A stretch of DNA of 64,000 nucleotides from Microbulbifer sp. TB1203 (GTDB taxonomy: Bacteria > Pseudomonadota > Gammaproteobacteria > Pseudomonadales > Cellvibrionaceae), in the NCBI RefSeq assembly GCF_030997045.1, contig NZ_CP116899.1:868001-932000 (forward strand), in the 5' to 3' direction. The notes under the pieces are model-generated. The model had not been told where the DNA came from, did not search any database, and worked only from the letters and a program-made list of their open reading frames with translations. Positions 39,893 through 47,751 of the stretch are shown here, in pieces; the stretch's first letter is position 1; each line of letters begins with the position of its first letter. The translations under genes and the position numbers were made by a program.

Positions 39893-39960
39893 CGTAGGGT
39901 GCGCTGTGCGCACCGCGGGCGGGATATCTACACCAGCTTTAAAACGGTGCGCCCCTACGG
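39893..39960 (+). repeat. Dispersed GGTGCGC repeat, copy A2
   Basis: Arms beginning CGTAGGGTGCGC (39893) and ending GGTGCGCCCCTACG (39959) flank a 24-bp middle. It lies between the convergent yjfC and histidine-kinase genes. Confidence 0.6.
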
Positions 39961-41583
39961 CTCTGCCAAAACTCCCTCCGCCACCAGCTTTTCAATTTTC
40001 TGCTGCAGCTGCTCGTAGGTAAAGGGTTTCTGGATACAGTCGAGAATGCCGTCGGCAAGAATCTCCTGCACCTTGCTTTCCACACTGTAGCCGGTGGCGA
40101 GGATCGCGCGAATCTCCGGGTTGATGCGCTTGAGAAAAGCGAACAGCTGCTCGCCATCCATTTTCGGCATGATCATATCCAGCAGCACCAGGTCGATTTC
40201 GCGGTAGTGTTGCCGGTAGTGGCTGATCGCCTCTTCCGCAGAGGCAAAAGTCTCCACCCTGTGGCCGTGCATTTCGAACAGGGTTTTCGAATAGCTGCGC
40301 ACTATGGCTTCGTCATCCACCAGCATGATGCGAATTTTCCGCTCCCTGGGCGATTCTGCCGCGCCTGTTCGCGACTGCTTGGCGGCGTCCTTGATAATGG
40401 GCAGGTAGAGATCGAAGCTGCTGCCCTGGCCCTCGCTGCTGCGGCAGCGGATTGCGCCTTTGTGCAGATGGGTGGTGCCGTAGACCGCCGCAAGGCCCAG
40501 GCCGGCACCGCGGCCGCTTTCCTTGGTGGTGAAGAACGGCTCGAAGATGCGCCGGCGTATTTCCGCCGACATGCCGGTACCGCTGTCGCTGACGTTGATC
40601 AGCAGATACTGACCCGGAGCGATTTCGAAATCGGAAATGGTGATCTCTTCACTCACCGACACGTTGCAGGTGGAGAAGCGCAGGGAGCCGCCCTCGGGCA
40701 TGGCATCCTTGGCATTGATCCCGAGGTTGAGCAGAGCGCTTTTCAGCTGTGCCGGATCGCCCATGACATGGGGCCGGCTGGCATCCAGCTGTTGCTCGAT
40801 GTAAATGCGCCGGTCGATGGTGCGCTCCAGCATGGCGCAGACATCGCGGATAATTTCGTGGGTGTTGCATTCGGTCAGTTGGTAGGAGCCTTTGCGGGCA
40901 AAAGTCAGCAGCTGTTTGGTCAGTTCCGCGGCGTGGTGGGCAGTAGTGAGAATGTTGTTGGCGTATTCGGCGATGCGGGAGTCGCCGGTGATCTGGTGGA
41001 TCACTTCCGCGTAGCCGCTGATCCCGTGAATCATATTGTTGAAATCGTGGGCGATGCCGCCGGCCAGTTCACCGATGGCCTGCATTTTTTGCGCCTGGCG
41101 CAGCTCTTCCTCCAGCAGGCGCTGCTTGGTGATATCGCTGCCGATGCTCAGCACGCCAATGGCCTCGCCCCTGTCATCGGTCAGTATCTTATTGGTCCAG
41201 GCTACCCATACCCGCCTGCCACTCTTGGTGACATTTTCATTGACGTTGTAGCGGTGCTCTTCCGGGTGGTTGCAGATGTGCTCCATCAGTGGGCGCAGAT
41301 CGCGGCCGGTGCTTTCACTGGCGGGAACGATGGTGCCCACCACGTGGCGGCCGATGATCTCGTCTTCGGTGTAGCCGAAAAACTGCTGCGCGTACTCATT
41401 GAAGAAAGTGATGACGCCGTTCTGGTCCCAGCGGATGATAATGGAATTGGCGTGCTCGACCAGTTCCCGGTAGCGCTCCTCGCTCTTGCGCAGGGCCTGG
41501 TAGATTTCCAGGGAATCCCGTGAGGGGGGAGGGGATTCCGCGATGGTTTTTGTGGAAGCGATATGGATTTTATTGTTCGCCAT
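39955..41583 (-). CDS. Hybrid sensor histidine kinase (PAS-HisKA-HATPase-REC)
   Basis: 542 residues, soluble. A PAS domain (about 30-160; SEERYRELVEHANSIIIRWD, FGYTEDEIIG) is followed by the HisKA box GGIAHDFNNMIHGISGYAE with the phospho-His, HATPase motifs (NLGINAKDAMPEGG, DSGTGM, GRGAGLGLAAVYG), then a C-terminal receiver (MLVDDEAIVRSY, LLDMIMPKMDG with phospho-Asp, IQKPFTYEQ). The HDFNN type is an NtrB-like class. No DNA-binding output or partner regulator is next to it. ATG at 41583. Confidence 0.92.
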   Translation of the reverse strand: MANNKIHIASTKTIAESPPPSRDSLEIYQALRKSEERYRELVEHANSIIIRWDQNGVITFFNEYAQQFFGYTEDEIIGRHVVGTIVPASESTGRDLRPLMEHICNHPEEHRYNVNENVTKSGRRVWVAWTNKILTDDRGEAIGVLSIGSDITKQRLLEEELRQAQKMQAIGELAGGIAHDFNNMIHGISGYAEVIHQITGDSRIAEYANNILTTAHHAAELTKQLLTFARKGSYQLTECNTHEIIRDVCAMLERTIDRRIYIEQQLDASRPHVMGDPAQLKSALLNLGINAKDAMPEGGSLRFSTCNVSVSEEITISDFEIAPGQYLLINVSDSGTGMSAEIRRRIFEPFFTTKESGRGAGLGLAAVYGTTHLHKGAIRCRSSEGQGSSFDLYLPIIKDAAKQSRTGAAESPRERKIRIMLVDDEAIVRSYSKTLFEMHGHRVETFASAEEAISHYRQHYREIDLVLLDMIMPKMDGEQLFAFLKRINPEIRAILATGYSVESKVQEILADGILDCIQKPFTYEQLQQKIEKLVAEGVLAEP

Positions 41584-41691
41584 CGATCCATCCTGGATAT
41601 GCGGTTCGCAAGGATTGCATCACGCTGATCGGAAAATGTCTAGAGAACAATGGTTCATAAAAGAGCTATAATTTTCTTTTCACCGGAAAAA

Positions 41692-42018
41692 ATGCCTATG
41701 GCTCCGATGAACGCTACAGAACAGCAGCAGGTCCTGGCTCGCCTTGGGGAACGCTTCCGTCGACTGCGCCTGGTCCGCAATATTTCCCAGGAGGCACTGG
41801 CTGAGAGTTCCGGCGTAGGCCTCAGCACTTTGAAGCGGTTCGAGAGTGGGCGAGGCTGCAATCTGGCGGCGCTGGTGCAACTGCTGGCGGCACTGGGCTA
41901 TCTCGGCGAACTGGAGTCATTTTTTGCGCAACTGGCGGAGAGGGAAGAGGGCGCGACACCTGCCGATGGTGACATGCGCCGGAGGGCGTCTTCCCCGCGC
42001 AAATACAGCTCATCGTAA
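41692..42018 (+). CDS. Orphan HipB-like helix-turn-helix protein
   Basis: 108 residues with an N-terminal XRE fold: LGERFRRLRLVRNISQEALA, AESSGVGLSTLKRFESGRG and LVQLLAALGYLGELESFFAQ, as in HipB-type antitoxins. The C-terminal tail is basic and low in complexity. No hipA-like kinase follows; the next gene is an unrelated amidohydrolase. A perfect TATAAT at 41667-41672 puts the RNA start near 41679, which excludes the in-frame ATG at 41650 and supports the ATG at 41692 with GGAAAA upstream. Confidence 0.75.
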   Translation: MPMAPMNATEQQQVLARLGERFRRLRLVRNISQEALAESSGVGLSTLKRFESGRGCNLAALVQLLAALGYLGELESFFAQLAEREEGATPADGDMRRRASSPRKYSSS

Positions 42019-42106
42019 ATAGGGACAGGTTGGCAGTTTTGGTAATGGCGGCAAAAGTACTTCCTGTTAGCATGTGCGCACAATATCAATAAATTGGATG
42101 ATTGTT

Positions 42107-43501
42107 ATGCAGTTGCACTCTTGTTGCATTGCAGCCGCTCTGTGCGCCGCAATGTTTCTGGGCGGGTGCGGGGGGGACAAAAAAGGCGGCGAATCCGCGG
42201 ATTTCGCCCGTCAGCAGGCCTTTCCCTCCACCTACTCCGTCACTCAATCCCGTCCGGTGCTGATCGTCGGGGCTACTCTGCTCACTGGTACCGGCGAGCA
42301 ACTGGAAAATACTGACCTGCTGCTGCAGGACGGCGCAATCGCAGAGATAGGTGAGGGGCTGAAAGCGCCCGAGGGGGCGTTGCTGGTGAACGGCAGCGGC
42401 AAATGGGTGACCCCGGGTATTATCGACGTGCACTCCCACCTGGGGGACTACCCCGCGCCGGCCATCGAGTCCTCCGAGGATGGCAACGAAATGACCTCGC
42501 CGAACACCGCGGAGGTGTGGGCGGAGCACTCGGTGTGGACCCAGGATCCGCAATTCGCCCTGGCCCTGGCCGGCGGCGTGACCACCCTGCAGATACTGCC
42601 CGGTTCCGCCAACCTGTTCGGGGGCCGCGGTGTGACCCTGAAAAACGTGCCGGGCCGCCGGGTACAGGACATGAAGTTCCCCGGCGCTCCCTACGGCCTG
42701 AAGATGGCCTGCGGCGAAAACCCCAAGCGGGTCTATGGCGGCAAGGGCACTGCGCCCTCCACCCGTATGGGTAATGTGGCCGGCTACCGCAAGGCGTGGA
42801 TCGCCGCGGCCGACTACAGAAAAGCGTGGGACGGCTACGAGAAAAACGGTGGTGACAAGCCGGAGCGCGACCTCGAACTGGAGACCCTGGCCGGTGTGCT
42901 CAACGGCGACATCCTCGTGCACAACCACTGCTACCGCGGCGAGGAGATGGCGATCATGATGGATATCGCCAGGGAGTTCGGTTTCCAGATCTCCACCTTC
43001 CACCACGCGGTGGAGGCCTACAAGGTGGCGGACCTGCTGGCGGAGAACAACGTCTGCGCGGCCATGTGGGCCGACTGGTGGGGCTTTAAGCACGAGGCCT
43101 TCGATATGACCGAGGCCAATATCGCCATCGTCGACCAGGCCGAGGCCTGCGCGATGATCCACTCGGATTCCGCCGTGGGCATCCAGCGCCTCAACCAGGA
43201 GGTGGCCAAGGCCATGACCGCGGGGCAACGCGCCGGTTTCGATATCGGCCCCGGGGATGCGGTGGTGTGGATGACCCTCAACCCCGCCAAGGCCCTGGGC
43301 ATCGACGAGCGGACCGGCAGCCTGGAGAAGGGCAAGATGGCGGATGTGGTGCTCTGGTCCGGCAACCCCTTCAGCGTTTACACCAAGGCGGAAATGGTGT
43401 TTATCGACGGCGAACTGATGTACGACCGCGCGGATAAGGCGCGCCAGCCCCACAGCGATTTCGAGCTGGGAATCCTGGAGGCGGAGGGAGAGCGGCTGTG
43501 A
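42107..43501 (+). CDS. Amidohydrolase lipoprotein
   Basis: 464-residue amidohydrolase-superfamily enzyme with a lipoprotein signal (lipobox LGGC, about residue 21). The metal motif is intact: TPGIIDVHSHLGDYP (HxH). Later motifs HNHCYRGEEM and STFHHAVEAY supply His ligands, ALGIDERTGSLEKGKMADVVLW closes the composite beta-sandwich. It resembles imidazolonepropionase-like secreted amidohydrolases; the substrate is unknown. It overlaps the second amidohydrolase gene by 4 bp (GTGA). Confidence 0.9.
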   Translation: MQLHSCCIAAALCAAMFLGGCGGDKKGGESADFARQQAFPSTYSVTQSRPVLIVGATLLTGTGEQLENTDLLLQDGAIAEIGEGLKAPEGALLVNGSGKWVTPGIIDVHSHLGDYPAPAIESSEDGNEMTSPNTAEVWAEHSVWTQDPQFALALAGGVTTLQILPGSANLFGGRGVTLKNVPGRRVQDMKFPGAPYGLKMACGENPKRVYGGKGTAPSTRMGNVAGYRKAWIAAADYRKAWDGYEKNGGDKPERDLELETLAGVLNGDILVHNHCYRGEEMAIMMDIAREFGFQISTFHHAVEAYKVADLLAENNVCAAMWADWWGFKHEAFDMTEANIAIVDQAEACAMIHSDSAVGIQRLNQEVAKAMTAGQRAGFDIGPGDAVVWMTLNPAKALGIDERTGSLEKGKMADVVLWSGNPFSVYTKAEMVFIDGELMYDRADKARQPHSDFELGILEAEGERL

Positions 43502-44811
43502 AAAAGATAGCGAAACACAAAGCGGCCATCTGCACTCTGTTCCTGGGCCTGGTCATGCCCCTTGCGCAGGCGGAAACTCTGTTGATCAAAGGCGGCAAGG
43601 TGCACACCCTGTCCGATGCCGGCAGTTTCGAGCAGGCGGATATCCTGGTCCGCGACGGCCGCGTGGAAGCGGTGGGCCCGTCCCTGGGCGACGGTGCCGA
43701 CCGGGTGATCGATGCCGCCGGCAAAGTGGTGACCCCGGGAGTGATCGCGCCGGTATCGGAACTGGGACTCACCGAGATCGGTGCCGCCAGCGCCACCAAC
43801 GACTACGCGGTGACCGGCGAGAGCATCGGCAGCGCCTTCGACCCTCTGCCCGCCTACAACCCCAAATCCACTCTGATCCCCTTCAACCGCGCCGGCGGCG
43901 TCACCCGTGCGCTGGTGCTACCGGGTATCCAGCTGTGGGGCGACACTGCCGGCAACCCCCAGCGGGTTTTCGCCGGGCGCAGTTTTGCGATCAGGCTGGA
44001 CGGCGGTTTCGACAGCGTGGTGGCCACCGACCTGGGGCAGAGGGCCTACCTGGGTGAGGCCGGCGGACAACTTGCCGGTGGCAGCCGCGCCAGCGCCTAC
44101 GCCAAGGTGAAAAATGCCCTGGAGGAGGCGCGGGAGTACCGGGCCAACCGGGATGCGATCCGCCGCGGCGAATGGCGGGAGTTGAACCATTCCCTCGCCG
44201 ATCTGGAGGCGTTGCAGCCGTTGCTCGGAGGAGAGCAGCCGCTGGTGGTCACCGTCAACCGGGCCAGCGATATACTGCAGGCCATCCAGTTGGCCGGGGA
44301 ATTCGGTCTGAAGCTGGTGGTACTCGGTGGGGCCGAGGGCTGGATGGTCGCCGACCAGTTGGCGGAGGCCGGGGTGCCGGTAATTGTCGACGCGCAGAAC
44401 AATCTGCCCATCTCTTTCGAGAGCCTGGGCGCGCGGCTGGACAACGCGGCACAGATGAAGCGCGCGGGCGTGACTGTGCTGATCAGAGGCCCGGACTACG
44501 CCTCCACCCACAATGTCTATCTGTCCCGCCAGTCCGCGGGCAACGCGGTGGCCAATGGTCTGCCCTACGAGGACGCGCTCAAGTCCATCAGCGCCAATGT
44601 GGCGGAGGTGTTCGGTATCGAGGGCGGTACCATCGAACCGGGGGCGGTGGCAGATATCGTGGTGTGGAGCGGCGATCCCCTGGAAGTTACCAGCTATGCG
44701 GAAGAGGTGCTGATCGACGGTAAACTCCAGTCGCTGGTCAACCGCTCCACCCGCCTGCGCGACCGCTACCTGAAGCCGCGGCAGGGGCACGACTTCGGTT
44801 ACAAGTTTTGA
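43498..44811 (+). CDS. Amidohydrolase-like protein without HxH metal motif
   Basis: 437 residues with a cleavable signal peptide (MKKIAKHKAAICTLFLGLVM, then PLAQA). It shares the fold with its neighbour, including LLIKGGKVHTL and the closing GGTIEPGAVADIVVWSGDPL, but the site that should be TPGxIDxHxH reads VTPGVIAPVSELG, so both metal His are lost. Later His ligands are also absent. It may be a non-catalytic partner or a changed enzyme. GTG start at 43498 overlaps the stop of the active paralogue, so both are made together. Confidence 0.87.
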   Translation: MKKIAKHKAAICTLFLGLVMPLAQAETLLIKGGKVHTLSDAGSFEQADILVRDGRVEAVGPSLGDGADRVIDAAGKVVTPGVIAPVSELGLTEIGAASATNDYAVTGESIGSAFDPLPAYNPKSTLIPFNRAGGVTRALVLPGIQLWGDTAGNPQRVFAGRSFAIRLDGGFDSVVATDLGQRAYLGEAGGQLAGGSRASAYAKVKNALEEAREYRANRDAIRRGEWRELNHSLADLEALQPLLGGEQPLVVTVNRASDILQAIQLAGEFGLKLVVLGGAEGWMVADQLAEAGVPVIVDAQNNLPISFESLGARLDNAAQMKRAGVTVLIRGPDYASTHNVYLSRQSAGNAVANGLPYEDALKSISANVAEVFGIEGGTIEPGAVADIVVWSGDPLEVTSYAEEVLIDGKLQSLVNRSTRLRDRYLKPRQGHDFGYKF

Positions 44812-44840
44812 TTTAAGAGTACCCTCTCAATTGTGATCTT

Positions 44841-44905
44841 GGGGTGCGCCGTGCGCACCATTGCAACGCTGGTAACGACTCCGGTGCGCACGGCGCACCC
44901 TACGA
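44841..44905 (+). repeat. Dispersed GGTGCGC repeat, copy A3
   Basis: Two facing copies: GGGGTGCGCCGTGCGCACC at 44841-44859 and its inverse at 44883-44902, ending CCCTACGA. They could form one long hairpin before the MAPEG gene. Confidence 0.65.
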
Positions 44906-44932
44906 CACAAGCCCTTTAACAGGAGAATATAA

Positions 44933-45328
44933 ATGGCCAATATCACAGCCCTCTACGCCGGCCTTTGCGGAATTCTGGTGATCGCCCTGGCATTTCGCGT
45001 AGTGCAGTTCCGCCACAGTGGCAAGGTGGGCCTCGGCACTGGCGGGGACCCCGATAATGAAGTCCGTATGCGCGCCCACGCCAACGCCGTTGAATATATC
45101 CCCTTGGCATTGATACTGATGCTGATTGCGGAGCTGGGTGGGCTTTCCGCATTCTGGCTGCATATTTTTGGCGGCGTCTTTGTGCTGGCGCGCCTGGTGC
45201 ACGCCTTTGGCTTTACCGCCAGCGGCGGTGGTTACCACCCGGGACGTTTCTGGGGTACCGGGCTCAGTTGGGTGGTGATACTGGTTCTGGCCGCCATCGA
45301 TATAGGGCTCGCAGTGAAAAACCTGTAG
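44933..45328 (+). CDS. MAPEG family membrane protein
   Basis: 131 residues, four membrane helices. The family block GGDPDNEVRMRAHANAVEYI lies after helix 1, with the Asn/Glu/Arg set that binds glutathione in MAPEG enzymes; the end of the protein has GRFWGTGLSWVVILVLAAID. Bacterial MAPEG proteins (YecN type) are usually of unknown activity. AGGAG precedes the ATG. Single gene between repeats. Confidence 0.9.
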   Translation: MANITALYAGLCGILVIALAFRVVQFRHSGKVGLGTGGDPDNEVRMRAHANAVEYIPLALILMLIAELGGLSAFWLHIFGGVFVLARLVHAFGFTASGGGYHPGRFWGTGLSWVVILVLAAIDIGLAVKNL

Positions 45329-45350
45329 GAGCGGCCGGTGGCCGCGATCG
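45324..45350 (+). repeat. REP-like repeat, copy B2 (single arm)
   Basis: TGTAGGAGCGGCCGGTGGCC and CGCGATC at the end of the MAPEG gene. The second arm is degraded (GATTGCGGC near 45374), unlike the full hairpins at 55003, 56113 and 57349. Confidence 0.6.
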
Positions 45351-45396
45351 GTGTAGGGATTACCCGAAAAGTCCGATTGCGGCAATGAACCTTGTA

Positions 45397-45421
45397 CAAA
45401 AAAGCCCGGCATAAGCCGGGC
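45397..45421 (-). terminator. Terminator of yebG
   Basis: On the minus strand GCCCGGC/GCCGGGC with a short loop is followed by T6. Confidence 0.85.
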
Positions 45422-45447
45422 AGATACAGGGATGGAATCGTGAAAAT

Positions 45448-45801
45448 CTATTGATTGGCGGCCAGGGGAGTAACCTGGTCTTCGCTGGTTTCATTCTGCT
45501 GTTCGGATTCCCTTCCGTTGCTTTCCCTTCCGTTGCTTTCCCTTCCGTTGCTTTCCCTTCCGTCGGATTCCAGCAGCACTTCCGGTTTGCCCTTGCAGGC
45601 TTTGGCGAGGTCGTCCCTGCGCTTGGCCAGCAGCAGACCGATTTCTTCGCCGGCCTGTTCGGAGATACCGTCGATATGACGCTCGATCAACGAGGTAATA
45701 TTGGCGGCCAGTTCCAGCATCTTATCGTGTTCTTCCGCATCTTTTTTGTTGTCGAACATTGCTCCGTCTCTATCGCATTTCCACACAGCTACTACGGCCA
45801 T
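45448..45801 (-). CDS. yebG: YebG family SOS-response protein
   Basis: 117 residues. The N-terminal 75 residues match YebG: MAVVAVWKCDRDGAMFDNKK, then AEEHDKMLELAANITSLIE. E. coli YebG is a DNA-damage-induced, LexA-controlled protein of unclear function. The C-terminal tail is odd: three copies of GRESN and a fourth variant, encoded by 15-bp tandem repeats, which E. coli lacks. A perfect LexA box covers the promoter, so damage induction is well supported here. Confidence 0.93.
   Translation of the reverse strand: MAVVAVWKCDRDGAMFDNKKDAEEHDKMLELAANITSLIERHIDGISEQAGEEIGLLLAKRRDDLAKACKGKPEVLLESDGRESNGRESNGRESNGRESEQQNETSEDQVTPLAANQ
45511..45570 (-). repeat. 15-bp tandem repeat in yebG
   Basis: Three identical 15-nt units (45511-45555) and a fourth diverged unit (45556-45570) encode GRESN repeats in frame. 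Units of 15 nt can expand or contract without frameshift. Confidence 0.9.
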
Positions 45802-45848
45802 TCTGCGCCTCCAGTATTTTTAAGAATTTGTTAACGCGTTTTGTTTGT

Positions 45849-45889
45849 CTGTATAAATGTACAGTATATGTGTAAGTGTTCAGTGTCAA
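45849..45889 (-). promoter_or_regulatory. yebG promoter with LexA (SOS) box
   Basis: CTGTATAAATGTACAG at 45849-45864 is an exact CTGT-N8-ACAG box, 47 bp before yebG. The minus-strand promoter TTGACA (45884-45889), 17-bp spacer, TACTGT (45861-45866) overlaps it. Confidence 0.9.
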
Positions 45890-46042
45890 CCGGAAAGTAA
45901 AATTTATCGGCGGTGCGACAAGTGGAGCGGGGCGTGCGTTGAGCGGTCCGCGTAAAGAGGCTGCAGCTGCCATAATAGGCTCAGTGGCGGGCTGCCTCCC
46001 CCCCAAACGGGTGGTCCGCCACGACCCCGCAGTAAGATGTTT

Positions 46043-46069
46043 AGGCCCGCAGCGCGGGCCTTCTTTTTA
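46043..46069 (+). terminator. Orphan plus-strand terminator
   Basis: AGGCCCGC (46043-46050) pairs with GCGGGCCT (46054-46061), then TCTTTTT. Both flanking genes run on the minus strand, so it may end an unannotated small RNA from 45890-46042, which contains a GTGGCGG...CCGCCAC pairing. The 325-bp gap 45802-46126 otherwise holds only the yebG promoter. Confidence 0.6.
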
Positions 46070-46126
46070 TCTGTCTGTTGTAACACGACTTCCCACTTCC
46101 CTTGCCGCTTTTCCAATTTCTGAAAA

Positions 46127-46744
46127 CTAGAGTGTCAGCACCAGCCGCGCCGCCAGCCCCAACAGCAGGACACCGAACAGCTGCTGCAGGCGGTGCCCGA
46201 GCGAGTTGCCGACCCAGTTACGATTGCGTCCGGCGAGGACTGCCAAAGTGATCAGGCAGTACCAGCCGGCGTCGATGCCCGCCGCCATTGCGGCCATTCC
46301 CAGCTTGGTGGTGAGCGCCTGCTGTTCCGTCACGAACTGGCTGAACAGGGCGGTAAAGAACACGGCTACCTTGGGGTTGAAGAAGGCAACTGCGAACCCC
46401 TGTAGCGCGGAGCGGCCCGTTGACTGGTGCGGAATGGGAGTGCCGGCCGCTGCGGGATTCGGCGCCGGTGCACGCAGGGCCTTCCAACCCAAATAGATCA
46501 ACATGGCCGCGCCGGCCCACTGCAGGGCGGTAAACAACATCGGCGAGCGGGTGATCAGCACCGCCAGGCCAAAAGCGGTGAGGCCGGCGTAAACGGCGAT
46601 AGCGGCGCCGTGGGCCAGGGCGCAGGCGAAACCCTGGCGGGACCCGGAGGCGGCGCTGCGCAGTACGATCAACAGGCTGGGACCAGGGGACATGGCGCCC
46701 AGGGCGCAGATTCCGGCCAGGGACATCCAGGAGAGCCAATCCAT
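46127..46744 (-). CDS. LysE/RhtB family exporter
   Basis: 205 residues, six predicted membrane helices. The family block GAMSPGPSLLIVLRSAASGSR lies in the first loop and GFAVAFFNPKVAVFFTALFSQFV in the middle. Members export amino acids or homoserine lactones; substrate unknown. Start ATG 46744 overlaps the DUF924 stop (TGATG), so the two genes are coupled; nine extra upstream residues are unlikely. Confidence 0.9.
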   Translation of the reverse strand: MDWLSWMSLAGICALGAMSPGPSLLIVLRSAASGSRQGFACALAHGAAIAVYAGLTAFGLAVLITRSPMLFTALQWAGAAMLIYLGWKALRAPAPNPAAAGTPIPHQSTGRSALQGFAVAFFNPKVAVFFTALFSQFVTEQQALTTKLGMAAMAAGIDAGWYCLITLAVLAGRNRNWVGNSLGHRLQQLFGVLLLGLAARLVLTL

Positions 46745-47346
46745 CAGAAACCTCCCCCTTTTTCCAGCCATTTCTGCTCCGCCGGGGTGGATTCCCGCCC
46801 CAGTGCCGCGTTGCGGTGGGGATAGCGGCCGAATTCCTCGATGACCTCGCGGTGGGCGAGGGCATACTGGTAGAAGTTCTCCGCCTGGGCGGCGGCCTCC
46901 GCGCCGTTCAGGTAGTCGCGGCGCAGCCTGTCGAAGTAAGCCACCGATTGCGCCTGCATCTCCGGGGTCTCCCCGTGCTCCAGGGGCATACCGAGGAAGG
47001 CGCGCTGGTAGAGGCCCAGCTTGCGCTCGTCGCCGCGTTCGATCACCGCCAGGGCGACGTCACGGGCCAGGGGATCGCCGGCGTAGGCCCGGGTGGTGCC
47101 GCGGTAGATGTTGCGGGTGAACTGGTCGCACAGCAGCACCAGGGCCAGCTCCCCCTCCAGGCTCTGGCGCCAGCGGGCCAGATCCCCGGCCAGGGCGGCC
47201 TCCACCTGCGCGCCGAAATCCTCCTCTATCTGGCTGTCGAAACTGCTGTCGCCGGAAAACCACCGCCGGCGGTACCCGGCGCTGGGGACGGCGTCGAGCT
47301 GCGCCTGGCCGAACCAGAAAGTCAGTACGTCTGCGGGCTCTGTCAT
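46744..47346 (-). CDS. DUF924 family protein
   Basis: 200 residues, alpha-helical, with TPR-like DUF924 features: DVLTFWFGQAQLD, RRWFSGDSSFDSQIEEDFG, LVLLCDQFTRNIYRGT, and FLGMPLEHGETPEMQ with AQAENFYQYALAHREVIEEFGRYPHRN nearby. Function is unknown. ATG at 47346 is chosen because homologues begin with a short leader before VLTFW; a further upstream ATG adds 22 residues. First gene of a two-gene unit with the LysE exporter. Confidence 0.88.
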   Translation of the reverse strand: MTEPADVLTFWFGQAQLDAVPSAGYRRRWFSGDSSFDSQIEEDFGAQVEAALAGDLARWRQSLEGELALVLLCDQFTRNIYRGTTRAYAGDPLARDVALAVIERGDERKLGLYQRAFLGMPLEHGETPEMQAQSVAYFDRLRRDYLNGAEAAAQAENFYQYALAHREVIEEFGRYPHRNAALGRESTPAEQKWLEKGGGF

Positions 47347-47435
47347 TGCGGCTCCTTTATTTTCTCGCGCTGCATCCAGATGCTGCGCCGGTATCGTCTC
47401 TAGGATGTACAAGGAAATTCTACCTGGAGGCGACC

Positions 47436-47717
47436 ATGTTAACCGCAGGAACTATGAAAAAGGTACAATTTTACGCCGCCCTGGCCCTGTTGCTGGGGGG
47501 CTTGCAGGCGGAGGCCGCGGAGTTGGCGGTCCCCCTGGCGGAGGTGCAGCAACAGCTTTCCGAAAAGATCGACGCAGCCTTTTCGCGCAAGCTGGCGGAG
47601 TGCCGGGAGAAGGAGCGTGAAGAGCGCAGTTACCCCCGTTTCCCGGTGCGGCTCGCCGAAGAGTCCTCGGGGGGCAACCCGGTCCGGTTTTCCGGAGCGC
47701 AGTTGACCGCACCGTAG
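47436..47717 (+). CDS. Small secreted hypothetical protein before the sigma operon
   Basis: 93 residues. A signal peptide (MLTAGTMKKVQFYAALALLL, ending QAEAA) precedes a charged mature part rich in Glu and Arg (REKEREERSY). GGAGG lies well spaced before the ATG at 47436, which decides the start; an ATG six codons later is possible. No family recognised. It lies 34 bp before the DUF6249 gene and is probably the first gene of that operon. Confidence 0.65.
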   Translation: MLTAGTMKKVQFYAALALLLGGLQAEAAELAVPLAEVQQQLSEKIDAAFSRKLAECREKEREERSYPRFPVRLAEESSGGNPVRFSGAQLTAP

Positions 47718-47751
47718 TTTGGAACAGAAGCATTATCGAGAGCACGAAAAA

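Noticed and set aside
47380..47410. CGTCT as a -10 of an autoregulated ECF promoter before the sigma operon
   Set aside because: No GGAAC-type -35 at 16 bp, so the match is not better than chance.
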